Below are positions 23,848 through 32,329 of a stretch of DNA of 64,000 nt, one piece after another (the stretch's first letter is position 1; each line of letters begins with the position of its first letter). The position numbers and the translations under genes were made by a program. Location: positions 1 to 64,000 of the forward strand of contig JBBAFS010000001.1 of assembly GCA_041655255.1 (NCBI GenBank). The letters are read 5' to 3'. Source of the stretch: JBBAFS01 sp041655255 (GTDB lineage: Bacteria > Spirochaetota > Spirochaetia > Sphaerochaetales > Sphaerochaetaceae). The notes beneath the pieces are model-generated. The model saw only the letters and a list, made by a program, of their open reading frames with translations, ran no database searches and was not told the DNA's origin.

Positions 23848-25122
23848 ATGCAAAAGCAACGTGAATCGAACCCGGTCGGCATTGTAGTAATTTCTGCAAT
23901 CATCACTATCTTCATCCTCGGCGGATTGTCATATCTGTTTATCTTTTATGTCATCCCCTTGTATCAGATTGATACGTACCTTATTTATACCATCTTAATC
24001 CGACTTCTTCCAGTTGTGATAGGCTTTACCCTTGTGCTCTTAGCCGTAGCGGTCTCCCCTACTCACCTAGGTGGCTATGACGATTACGAAGAGCCTGTAT
24101 TAAGAGATATCTACACTGAACCGCTATTTACGTTACCTAATGAAGAGTACCTCTCATTTGCAGCTGTTCAAGCCTCTTTATTTGGTTCTCATATAAGTCA
24201 ACCTACATATCCACAACCTACCGTACCAGTTGAAGGGATTACTCCTTACATTGGTGTTCCTACTTATGAGGAAGTTCCTCCTATATACGAAGATGAATAT
24301 GAAGAGGATATAATTGTCACAGAGAAAGAGAGCCCTTCTTCACATGTAGCAGAAGAAATCTATGAAGAAGTCCTTCTAGATAGAGAAGAGAGTGAAACTC
24401 CTACGGTAGAAAAAGAACAAGAGCTTACGGAAGATATTATTATTGCGCAAAAAGAAGTTGTGGAGCCCTTAGTTGAAGAAGTTGTTGATGTTACTCAAAT
24501 AGTTGAAGAACCACCAATCAAAGTTCCATCTGTTTCAATACCAGTAGATGAAAAACCATATACTGAAGAGATCATAGCTTCATTAGAGCGTGAAGTCTCC
24601 TTTGATGGATATCCTTATGATATTGAGCCTCACAGTAACGCTGCTTCACTTCTTGAACCTATAAAAGCGAGTAGCGATGCTCATTTATTAGACTCATCTT
24701 ATTTTACCGTTGTTAAGAACTCTTTGGCTGCTCGATTACAAGAAGAGATGAACCATGCTCGTGCGTATGAGTATCCACTCTCTCTTATTGCAGTAGGATT
24801 TACACATCAAGGCACTGAGGATGATAAAGCCTTTAGTCAATTCTTATACGACTATTTGAGTATTGGCTCTTTTGCGTATTATGAGGGTGTTGATACCTTA
24901 ATTGGTATTCTTCCTTTCTACAACAACAGATTTGCCCACCTCTATGCTCAACAATTGATTCAACACATACAACGTGAGTATCCATTTAGCACTGTCTCTG
25001 TAGGCCATTCGACAATTCATCGACAAAATCAAACTGATGTTGAACTATTAGAGGAAGTCGCATCTGCTTTAACAGAGGCAAAACTAACTGATGGTTTTCA
25101 TGTTGTTTCCTATAAAGGCTAA
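23848..25122 (+). CDS. Membrane protein with acidic linker and degenerate GGDEF-like domain
   Basis: The ATG at 23848 is preferred (GGAGAGAG upstream), giving 424 residues; an ATG at 23815 is possible. Two membrane helices lie at about residues 10-36 and 46-70. A long Glu- and Pro-rich linker (about 75-270) is probably disordered. The last 150 residues follow the GGDEF fold: RLQEEMNHARAYEYPLSLIA, the central hairpin, then SVGHSTIHRQNQTD and LLEEVASALTEAK. The signature position reads EGVDT in place of GGDEF, so diguanylate cyclase activity is very unlikely. It might bind a nucleotide or act as a scaffold. This is a single-gene unit with a good promoter. Confidence 0.65.
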   Translation: MQKQRESNPVGIVVISAIITIFILGGLSYLFIFYVIPLYQIDTYLIYTILIRLLPVVIGFTLVLLAVAVSPTHLGGYDDYEEPVLRDIYTEPLFTLPNEEYLSFAAVQASLFGSHISQPTYPQPTVPVEGITPYIGVPTYEEVPPIYEDEYEEDIIVTEKESPSSHVAEEIYEEVLLDREESETPTVEKEQELTEDIIIAQKEVVEPLVEEVVDVTQIVEEPPIKVPSVSIPVDEKPYTEEIIASLEREVSFDGYPYDIEPHSNAASLLEPIKASSDAHLLDSSYFTVVKNSLAARLQEEMNHARAYEYPLSLIAVGFTHQGTEDDKAFSQFLYDYLSIGSFAYYEGVDTLIGILPFYNNRFAHLYAQQLIQHIQREYPFSTVSVGHSTIHRQNQTDVELLEEVASALTEAKLTDGFHVVSYKG

Positions 25123-25124
25123 TC

Positions 25125-26057
25125 TTACAACGTCTCATCTTTCAGCGGTAAGGTGATTTTCATTCGATCCTTAGCTAAAAAACTGCGAGGAAAGACCTCT
25201 TTTGCCTCTTTTAGTAACAGTTTCAGCTCTTGATTTGTGTAGCGAGGACTGTAGTGAATGAGTCCCATTTGCCCCACATGAGCTTTTTTAGCTAAAAGTG
25301 CAGCTTGAGTACTAGTCATATGCTTTTTCTCAATGGCACTCTCTAATAAGGAGTGATCAAACATCCCTTCACACAACATCAAGTCGCTTCTCTCAATGTG
25401 TGGGATAATCGACTCTTTATAAAGAGTGTCAGTCACGTATGAAAAGGAGCGCCCTAGCCGTTTTTTTCCGACAACTTGATCAGGAGTAATGAGAGTACCA
25501 TCATCCAAAGTAATACTATTTCCATGTTGCAACATAGACCACATTGGCCCTTTAGGAACGTGTAAAGAGAGAGCTTTGTCGGGGTGGAAAATACCAGGTC
25601 TCTCCCTCTCTTTTAAGGTATACCCATAACACGGTTTAGTATGGTCTAAAGCGAAAGCTTCAATAGTATAATCATCGTGGGTAACAACCGTCCCCTCTTT
25701 CACAGTTTTTACAATTATTTCATAATTGATATACATATCTAATAACTTACGAGTTTGATAGATATATTCTTTTAAAGGCTCGGGTCCATAAATCACTAGC
25801 GGTTCTGTTCGATCGACTTGGCTATTGAGCATTAATAACCCTGGCAGTCCAGTAACATGATCTGCATGCATATGACTAATGCATATAGTAGAGATATGCT
25901 TCCATTTGAGATTTAACATCTTGAGTGAAATTTGAGTCCCTTCACCACAATCGAATAAAATTAACTCCCCTTCTCGTCGAACAAGAGCTGAGGTGAGAAA
26001 TCTTCCAGGAAGAGGCATCATGCCACTGGTACCGAGAACAAATACTTCAAAATTCAT
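25125..26057 (-). CDS. rnz: Ribonuclease Z
   Basis: Taking the ATG at 26057, the protein is 310 residues, the normal RNase Z length, and begins MNFEVFVLGTSGMMPLPGR as in the family; a longer open frame upstream lies inside the lolE-like gene. The metal site HMHADH (HxHxDH) follows CIS and is followed by VTGLPGLL. Later metal ligands occur in VTDTLYKE and IHYSPRY. The enzyme trims tRNA 3' trailers, which fits a genome where CCA is not encoded (see the two tRNAs at 18.2-18.4 kb). It is the last gene of the long leftward run. Confidence 0.92.
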   Translation of the reverse strand: MNFEVFVLGTSGMMPLPGRFLTSALVRREGELILFDCGEGTQISLKMLNLKWKHISTICISHMHADHVTGLPGLLMLNSQVDRTEPLVIYGPEPLKEYIYQTRKLLDMYINYEIIVKTVKEGTVVTHDDYTIEAFALDHTKPCYGYTLKERERPGIFHPDKALSLHVPKGPMWSMLQHGNSITLDDGTLITPDQVVGKKRLGRSFSYVTDTLYKESIIPHIERSDLMLCEGMFDHSLLESAIEKKHMTSTQAALLAKKAHVGQMGLIHYSPRYTNQELKLLLKEAKEVFPRSFLAKDRMKITLPLKDETL

Positions 26058-26077
26058 GGTTTTAGAGTACCGATGAA

Positions 26078-27283
26078 TCACTCTTGTTGCAACAGTTCTA
26101 AGGGGGTAATAGTCCTTATTTTCCTCAGTGAGAGCCATAACGCACATGCAGTTATGCCAATCATCCCTAATGTAATGAGGATGATATCTCTAAGTGGGAA
26201 ACTCACACTAAAGTCGAGTAAGTAGTATTGAAAGGCAGGAATCTGTTTTTGGGCTAAAAGATGTAACAGTTTTCCAATGTTATAACTTAATGCAATACCT
26301 ATACCAATTCCCGTACTTAAGCCTAAGGATGTGATAATCATCATTGCACTCATATACGAAGAGTAGAGAGTTTTTGAATCTGCTCCTAATAAGGTATACA
26401 TCGCAATGGAAGAGCGAGTATCTTGCACTAGAGCGTTAGAAATTGAGGCTATGTAGGTAGCAGCAACAATTAAAATAGAGAAAAACACCACCATAATAAC
26501 CTGTTTACTGGTGATGAAATTCTCATACACCGAACGGTTAAACTGATCCCATGATGCCCAAGATAAAGAAGTTCCTGCCTCTTGTTCGAGATGTTGTATC
26601 ACTTGTTGAATAATCGGCTCTTTTTTAGAAGTAAGCAATAATTCCCAATGCCCTTGTTGATGTGATGGAAGCATCCTTTGTAACGAACTTTGCAGTATAA
26701 ACACAAGGTGGCTATCTAATTCATAATACCCTGTGTTATAGATATCGGTTACGCGTGCTAATAAGGGGCGAACACTTAATTGTCCCCCTTCAGGGAGAAG
26801 CATAAGAGCCACACGATCACCTATAGAGACGCCCAAAGTTGAGGCAATAACTTCGCTTAACATGATTTCAGCTACCGAAGAGCTCTGATTATCAAATATG
26901 GGAGTCTGTACATGAAGTTCTTTTGCTCTTAATTCACCTATATACGAACTTTGAATCCCCTTGATGGTTATTTCTGCTGTCTGATCAGAAGAGTAGATGA
27001 CTCCTTGAGAGCTAAGTACATAATCACTGCTCAAAACAGTGGGAATCAGAGAGGTATCCGGGAGTTGAGAAGAATATATTTGGATATGTCCATCTTGTAA
27101 TGTGATGTACTTATCACTGATTCCATCAATCATCCCTTGGACGAAGAAAAGAGAGACAATAAGAGGAATCATCACTAAAGCGATTAACAGTACAGATCGA
27201 AGAACCCGAGTTTTCGTGTAGTGGTGGTGGGTGTGAATTGTGAGAAGTTTACGTACTAAAAATCGTTTAAATGGCTTACTCAT
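26078..27283 (-). CDS. FtsX-like ABC permease, LolE/LolC type
   Basis: A 401-residue inner-membrane protein with one N-terminal helix (VLLIALVMIPLIVSLFFVQG), a large periplasmic domain (about residues 50-260) and three C-terminal helices, the MacB/LolE topology. The neighbours are an ATPase of the LolD type and a second permease of the same shape, so together they match LolCDE, which extracts outer-membrane lipoproteins from the inner membrane. It overlaps the ATPase gene by 8 bases. A different MacB-like exporter cannot be excluded by sequence alone. Confidence 0.75.
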   Translation of the reverse strand: MSKPFKRFLVRKLLTIHTHHHYTKTRVLRSVLLIALVMIPLIVSLFFVQGMIDGISDKYITLQDGHIQIYSSQLPDTSLIPTVLSSDYVLSSQGVIYSSDQTAEITIKGIQSSYIGELRAKELHVQTPIFDNQSSSVAEIMLSEVIASTLGVSIGDRVALMLLPEGGQLSVRPLLARVTDIYNTGYYELDSHLVFILQSSLQRMLPSHQQGHWELLLTSKKEPIIQQVIQHLEQEAGTSLSWASWDQFNRSVYENFITSKQVIMVVFFSILIVAATYIASISNALVQDTRSSIAMYTLLGADSKTLYSSYMSAMMIITSLGLSTGIGIGIALSYNIGKLLHLLAQKQIPAFQYYLLDFSVSFPLRDIILITLGMIGITACALWLSLRKIRTITPLELLQQE

Positions 27284-27962
27284 CTATTGGTGTCACTCTC
27301 CCATTACTTAAGAGATAACTCGTATCACACAAAGTAGCTAATTGTTTCTCATGAGTTACTAACAATAAGGTCTTGTGTTCCTCTCTCACTAATTGAATGA
27401 GCAGCTGTTCAATCTCTTGCGCTGTTTGCTCATCTAACGAGCCAGTGGGCTCATCGGCGATAATTAACGAGGGGTTGTTCATCAATGCTCGACAAATGGC
27501 AACACGTTGTTTCTCACCCCCTGAGAGTTGAAATGGTTTGTGATGAAGTCGTGATGATAATCCCACCTTATCTAAGAGCTCTTTTGCCCGTTTCACCATA
27601 ATTGACCTCTTCTCTTTTGCAATTAAAGAGGGAATGAAGACGTTTTCTAGTGCACTAAAATCATCTAACAAAAAATGAGATTGAAAGATAAAACCAATGT
27701 GTCGATTACGATATTCAGATAGCAGTTGATCGTCATAATAATCTAAAAGAATTCCTTTGAAATACACCTCACCCCCACTAGGGGCATCTAGCGCTCCTGC
27801 GATATGAAGAAGTGTCGATTTGCCTGAACCACTTTTACCTGTGATAGCAACGCTGGTCCCCTCATATATAGACAAATTAAGATCTTCTAATACATCAATA
27901 GTTTGGTTGGCGGAGGCAAACCGCTTTGATATATGTGATAACTGTAATAATAGATTACTCAT
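27276..27962 (-). CDS. lolD: ABC transporter ATPase, LolD type
   Basis: A 228-residue ATPase of the MacB/LolD/FtsE group. Walker A is GKSGSGKST, the Q-loop region GFIFQSHFLLDDFSALENV carries the LolD-like pattern, the signature is LSGGEKQRVAICRAL and Walker B is LIIADEPTGSLDE, followed by the switch His in LLVTHEK. Size and motifs match LolD. It overlaps both flanking permease genes by 8 bases, as expected for a LolCDE complex powering lipoprotein release. Confidence 0.85.
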   Translation of the reverse strand: MSNLLLQLSHISKRFASANQTIDVLEDLNLSIYEGTSVAITGKSGSGKSTLLHIAGALDAPSGGEVYFKGILLDYYDDQLLSEYRNRHIGFIFQSHFLLDDFSALENVFIPSLIAKEKRSIMVKRAKELLDKVGLSSRLHHKPFQLSGGEKQRVAICRALMNNPSLIIADEPTGSLDEQTAQEIEQLLIQLVREEHKTLLLVTHEKQLATLCDTSYLLSNGRVTPIDE

Positions 27963-29169
27963 TACGTACTATCTCCATAGGTTCTTTCTTCAACAAAGAT
28001 CGGGCTCCAAGGTAGCTAAAAAAAAGTGATAACGCACATACTCCAACACTAATTCCTATGACTTCACCTACACCTAAGTATGTTTGAAAAGGAAATAACA
28101 AAACAGCACTATGGCGTTGATATATCATAAAGTAGATGCGATCAGCAAAGTGTAAGATTGTGTTGAAGTTACGAATCACAACAAACGATAACATTAAGCC
28201 AATAGCTTCACCTAACAGCGTAATGAAAGCTCCTTGAACTACAAATAGATGAGAGGAAAACTCTTTGCGAACCCCTAAGCTTCGTAAAATTGCTAACTCA
28301 CGCTGTTTGACATACACGAGCCTCATAGATGCACTTTTTAAATTGATGGCAATAATGAAGAACATCAACCATAAAAAGAGATACATCAACATCTTCTCTA
28401 ACAACAGTGCCGAGTACAATGCACTATTAAGTTGTTGCCAACTGAGAACTTCACTCTCTGGAAGAATGTTTTGAATCTGTTTTACCACAGAGCCTACCTT
28501 GCGAAGATCTCGTTTTGTGAGGTAGATACCGTAGGTGTGTCGTCCTTGGTCATAAAGGTGTAAGAATTCTGGATCAGCGATAATAATCGTTTTTTGATCA
28601 AACTCATCTAAGTGTGATCGAAACAAAGAATCGACACTAATTTCTTTATATTGAGGAGAGAGGGTCACTGTTTTACCTGGAGCGATAAACGTAACACCTA
28701 TCTGTTCATTGGGACGAACGCCAATAGCGTATGATAAAGGCAATCCCATAGCAACTGTGGCTGTTGTAGAGGTTTCTGTCCATAGTGAAGAGTTGCTTTT
28801 AAATGGGTTAGAATCTGTTAAAAAGGAGGGCTCTATTATCCTAAGACGTGCAGTTACACTTTGAGAACTCCCTTTTTGAGAAACAATGCTTTGTGTGTCG
28901 ACAAACTGATACATGTGTTCAATAGCTTGTATCTCTTTAAGGTGTTCTTTAACCTGGTGTGTTTGTAAATTTGTTTTAAGTTGAATGTGAAAAGAGTCGA
29001 TTGAGCGGATATGATCTAGTTGTTCATACTGTAATGCATTCATAACACTTAATAGAGTAAGAAGTGCTAATAATCCAATGGCAATACCGATGACAATCAC
29101 AATAGAGACGCTGTTATGTCGATTTGATCGTGAGAAAGCGTAGCGCCAACCTACTTTCAGTAAAAACAT
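27955..29169 (-). CDS. FtsX-like ABC permease, LolC type
   Basis: A 404-residue permease with an N-terminal cytoplasmic segment typical of LolC/E (LKVGWRYAFSRSNRHNSVS, then SIVIVIGIAIGLLALLTLLS), a periplasmic domain, and three C-terminal helices with the family motif ELAILRSLGVRKEF. It forms a pair with the permease at 26.1-27.3 kb around the shared ATPase. Its ATG overlaps the previous gene's TAA by one base (TAATG) and its end overlaps the ATPase gene by 8, so expression is tightly coupled. Confidence 0.8.
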   Translation of the reverse strand: MFLLKVGWRYAFSRSNRHNSVSIVIVIGIAIGLLALLTLLSVMNALQYEQLDHIRSIDSFHIQLKTNLQTHQVKEHLKEIQAIEHMYQFVDTQSIVSQKGSSQSVTARLRIIEPSFLTDSNPFKSNSSLWTETSTTATVAMGLPLSYAIGVRPNEQIGVTFIAPGKTVTLSPQYKEISVDSLFRSHLDEFDQKTIIIADPEFLHLYDQGRHTYGIYLTKRDLRKVGSVVKQIQNILPESEVLSWQQLNSALYSALLLEKMLMYLFLWLMFFIIAINLKSASMRLVYVKQRELAILRSLGVRKEFSSHLFVVQGAFITLLGEAIGLMLSFVVIRNFNTILHFADRIYFMIYQRHSAVLLFPFQTYLGVGEVIGISVGVCALSLFFSYLGARSLLKKEPMEIVRNE

Positions 29170-30185
29170 TACCTATTCTCCTCTCTGTATGTGATCTGTA
29201 ACACCGTGCGTTGATCTTGAGCATATGTGATATCGACATAATCTCGCCCATCTTCATAATGGGTGACTATGCTTCTACCGTCTTCTAAAAACTTCTGTGA
29301 TCGAATAGGTTGATGATGAGTATACTCATACAACGATTCAACTTTCCCATCTTTGTAATACCGCTTTGTTTGAGAAAGTTCTCCTTTTATTTGTTGTTCA
29401 GACTCCTCTCTTAATTCTCCAAAAGAGTCATAGACAAACTCTTTTTGAGATATAAGCTCTTCATTATGATACACCATCTCTTTGATTAGGCGACCTATTT
29501 GATTGTAATACTTTTCACGTACATCACTCTCTGAAAATTGTTCTTTCACTACTAACATATCATCTTCGTAAGAGAGTGTAGTATCTACAATATTTTCGCC
29601 TTTAACATAGCGTTGCTCTACAACCATATTTGAACTGATAAAACTAAGAGAGAGATATAACTCATTGTCTGTATAGGCATATAGTGGTACTTGAAGCGTT
29701 TGGGTAAAAAGGGATTCTGTTACTGTATCAGCATCTGTGATAAGTCGCACTCCAATGAGTGAGCCTTGTTGTGTACGATAATAGGTAACTAATTGAATGA
29801 GTTGATTATCAACACTTGTTGCCACTTCATATAACCTCTGATCATCGTAGGTGTATAACACAGTACGCTCATGATTGTTATCACGTTCAATAACGGTAGT
29901 AAGTAGGCCATCAGTGTAGATTTTTTTCTGAACTGATTGATCACTCAACGTTGTAGTGTGAGTAATTTCACTATGATGTTTTGTGATTGTGGTATGTTCA
30001 TACAACGTGTTCTCTTTATACAAAGAGTGTTCATCTTCACTGAGGTGTAATGCCCATGTTTGTTTCAGTGCTTCTTCTTTAGTTGTCTCTTCAAGGGGCA
30101 TTCCAATACTGTTTGAAATGAACCACTGTGCGTTGAGGTGTGAAAGTAACAGAAAAATCACACCTAAGAGAACACTTTTTTTCAT
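29169..30185 (-). CDS. Secreted beta-repeat protein of unknown function in the lol operon
   Basis: A 338-residue protein with a signal peptide (MKKSVLLGVIFLLLSHLNA, cleavage before QWFIS). The mature part is a series of short antiparallel strands with a loose period of about 20 residues around YDDQRL, YNQIGRL, YDSFGEL and YYKDGKV, resembling RHS/MORN-like repeat units. No enzyme motif is visible. The overlap with ftsY (4 bases) and the one-base overlap with the LolC-type permease gene suggest an envelope role linked to protein or lipoprotein export, an inference from position only. Confidence 0.6.
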   Translation of the reverse strand: MKKSVLLGVIFLLLSHLNAQWFISNSIGMPLEETTKEEALKQTWALHLSEDEHSLYKENTLYEHTTITKHHSEITHTTTLSDQSVQKKIYTDGLLTTVIERDNNHERTVLYTYDDQRLYEVATSVDNQLIQLVTYYRTQQGSLIGVRLITDADTVTESLFTQTLQVPLYAYTDNELYLSLSFISSNMVVEQRYVKGENIVDTTLSYEDDMLVVKEQFSESDVREKYYNQIGRLIKEMVYHNEELISQKEFVYDSFGELREESEQQIKGELSQTKRYYKDGKVESLYEYTHHQPIRSQKFLEDGRSIVTHYEDGRDYVDITYAQDQRTVLQITYREENR

Positions 30186-31060
30186 TCATCTATTCCAATA
30201 AGAGTGTGTATAAAGTGATCTTTATCAAAGAGGTGAATATCATCATACGTCTCTCCTACTCCGACAAAAGCAACTGGAATATTGAGTTGTGATCCTATTT
30301 GAATAAGTGTTCCCCCTTTGGAGGCTGAATCATATTTCGCTAAAATAAGGGCATCGATATCGATGGCCTGTTGAAATAACTGAGCTTGCATAAGCCCGTT
30401 TTGACCAGTTGTTGCATCAATGACTAAAAACTTCTTGTAACAAGAGGGATCTTTAATCTTACTGGTAATGATTTTATCAATCTTTTGTAACTCTCGCAGG
30501 AGGTTCTCTTTATTGTGCATCCTACCAGCGGTGTCAGCTAAAATAAGGGTATCTTTTCTTGCTTGGGCACTTTCAATGGCATCAAAGATAACAGCGCCTG
30601 GATCACTTCCATCTTTTTGTTTCACAATTCGTGTGTCAGTTCGCTCGGCATGAAGTTGTAATTGATCAATTGCAGCTGCACGATAGGTATCACCTGCAGC
30701 AAGAAGAACACGCTCACCTCTTTTTTTGTAATAGGCAGCCATTTTAGCTATAGTGGTTGTTTTACCTACTCCATTCACCCCTAAAACTAAAAAGATGTTC
30801 GTAGCATCGCTTGTTAACTCGGGCTCATAAGAATGAATTTTTTCACTGAGGATCTCTTTCATCTTGTTTTGTAAATCTTCTTTGGAAACGAGTTTCTCTG
30901 TACTCGCTAATGCTCGTAAAGCATCAGAGATCTCCATAGCTATGCGAGCGCCTAAATCACCCTCGATGAGGGTGTCTTCGAGTTCTTCAAAGAATTCTTC
31001 ATTGAGAGTTTTTATTCCAAATAAGGCTTTTATTTTTGAGCCGAAACTTCTTTTTTTCAT
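30182..31060 (-). CDS. ftsY: Signal recognition particle receptor FtsY
   Basis: A 292-residue SRP GTPase, the receptor that docks Ffh-ribosome complexes at the membrane. The N-domain is short (about residues 1-85, without the long acidic A-domain of E. coli). The G-domain has G1 GVNGVGKTTTIAKMA, the DTYRAAAIDQL element, G3 DTAGRM and the closing GVGETYDDIHLFD. Its partner ffh is at 60-61.3 kb. It lies three bases after the upstream secreted-protein gene stop and overlaps the following gene by four. Confidence 0.95.
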   Translation of the reverse strand: MKKRSFGSKIKALFGIKTLNEEFFEELEDTLIEGDLGARIAMEISDALRALASTEKLVSKEDLQNKMKEILSEKIHSYEPELTSDATNIFLVLGVNGVGKTTTIAKMAAYYKKRGERVLLAAGDTYRAAAIDQLQLHAERTDTRIVKQKDGSDPGAVIFDAIESAQARKDTLILADTAGRMHNKENLLRELQKIDKIITSKIKDPSCYKKFLVIDATTGQNGLMQAQLFQQAIDIDALILAKYDSASKGGTLIQIGSQLNIPVAFVGVGETYDDIHLFDKDHFIHTLIGIDE

Positions 31061-31063
31061 GAA

Positions 31064-32329
31064 CTACCTCACGCTGTAGTGATTGAGAGAACTATACTTT
31101 GTTTTATGGTAATATGCAAATAATCGCCCTACTGTTTCAAAGGTGCTTAAGGCTGTTATACCCCCTAAAAGGTAGCCCACAGAACTCATTATAACTGCTT
31201 GTTCTTCACTAAGATCAAGTGAGTGTAATAAGCTTTGAGCGGTAATACCTAAAGCTCCTAACAAAAGTGTTCGACCAAATGAGTTATAAAAAGAGGTTTG
31301 ACTTTGTAATACCAATTGAGGATTAATCCAAGGAACATCAAATGTAAGATGGACTTCATGGGTGTTACGATCTACTTCTACTTGTGTATGAGTATCAACA
31401 AGGTCAAAAGCTAATGGTAGTGTTCTCCCTTGTATAAGATATGGGAGTGTACATGGAGATTTTTCATCAAAAAGTTGAACAGCGACATCTTGTGCATACG
31501 AAGTAATTAACACACTTTGAGGTTTTTGAGTTGCAAGATCAATAACTACAGAATGTTCTCCCTTTTTCAGTAAAATATCCTGTGAATCATACCCAAATGA
31601 TGAGAGTGTTAATGTAAGATCTTGAGAAGGAACAATAGCTAAGTTTTGTATGACCAATATATCTTGATTATCATGTTGGATGTCGTATGAGGGGATATCA
31701 CTTTGTGTGTGAATGACTCTCAGGTGAGTGATCTCTCCTAATACTAATAGTTGTTCTAACGCCTCTTGAACTAAGGTGTGACGCTCAACATGACTCTTTA
31801 TGTTGTCATATATAGGTATATAGCCAAGAGTCTTTGAATACAATATCAGGCGATAACGAAGAAGCTGATCTACCTGTTCAACGAGTGAAATCACCATTGC
31901 ATCGAGTTTCTCTTTCTCTAAGATGTAATTGGCAATCTCTGGCAACATTAACGCGGCTCTTGTTTGTAGATTTTTATGGGGTATAACAGAAGTGAAGGTA
32001 GAAAAATGATACTCATCACTCTCATGTAGAACCTGAGATTGGCCTTGCTCTTTAACAGCATAATCACCTTTTTGGAAACGAGTGTGTTGTTCTTTAAGAA
32101 ACGTAAGATTCTCTTGTAGAGTTTGTCTAGTGTGGTGTTCTTCAATGAGTTCACTCACAGGCGTTATAATTGAGATATTATGCTCTATTAATGGAGCTAT
32201 AATCTGTTTCATTGGTTGAAATGATGAAACAGAAGAGAGTTCTACATAGCCAATGTTAATCTCTGAGGCAAACACAAAAGAGATAAGGGTAACAACTGAT
32301 ATGACTACGACTCTCTTAAGAATGTGCAC
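31064..32329 (-). CDS. Secreted/membrane protein of unknown function (PEGA-like region, C-terminal helices)
   Basis: A 421-residue protein starting at a GTG that shares a base with the prfB stop (TAGTG). An N-terminal signal peptide or anchor (VVVISVVTLISFVFA) is followed by a mixed region. At about residues 225-320 there are beta-strand segments reminiscent of PEGA-type surface domains (LTLSSFGYDSQDILLKKGEHSVVI in outline, from LTLSS to HSVVI). Two hydrophobic helices lie near the C-terminus (LLLGALGITAQSLL and VGYLLGGITALST). No family was firmly recognised. Tight packing between prfB and ftsY marks it as a real gene. Confidence 0.55.
   Translation of the reverse strand: MHILKRVVVISVVTLISFVFASEINIGYVELSSVSSFQPMKQIIAPLIEHNISIITPVSELIEEHHTRQTLQENLTFLKEQHTRFQKGDYAVKEQGQSQVLHESDEYHFSTFTSVIPHKNLQTRAALMLPEIANYILEKEKLDAMVISLVEQVDQLLRYRLILYSKTLGYIPIYDNIKSHVERHTLVQEALEQLLVLGEITHLRVIHTQSDIPSYDIQHDNQDILVIQNLAIVPSQDLTLTLSSFGYDSQDILLKKGEHSVVIDLATQKPQSVLITSYAQDVAVQLFDEKSPCTLPYLIQGRTLPLAFDLVDTHTQVEVDRNTHEVHLTFDVPWINPQLVLQSQTSFYNSFGRTLLLGALGITAQSLLHSLDLSEEQAVIMSSVGYLLGGITALSTFETVGRLFAYYHKTKYSSLNHYSVR

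Noticed and set aside
26058..26147. Longer RNase Z frame
   Set aside because: The extra 30 codons lie within the end of the lolE-like gene, and the family N-terminus begins at the ATG at 26057.
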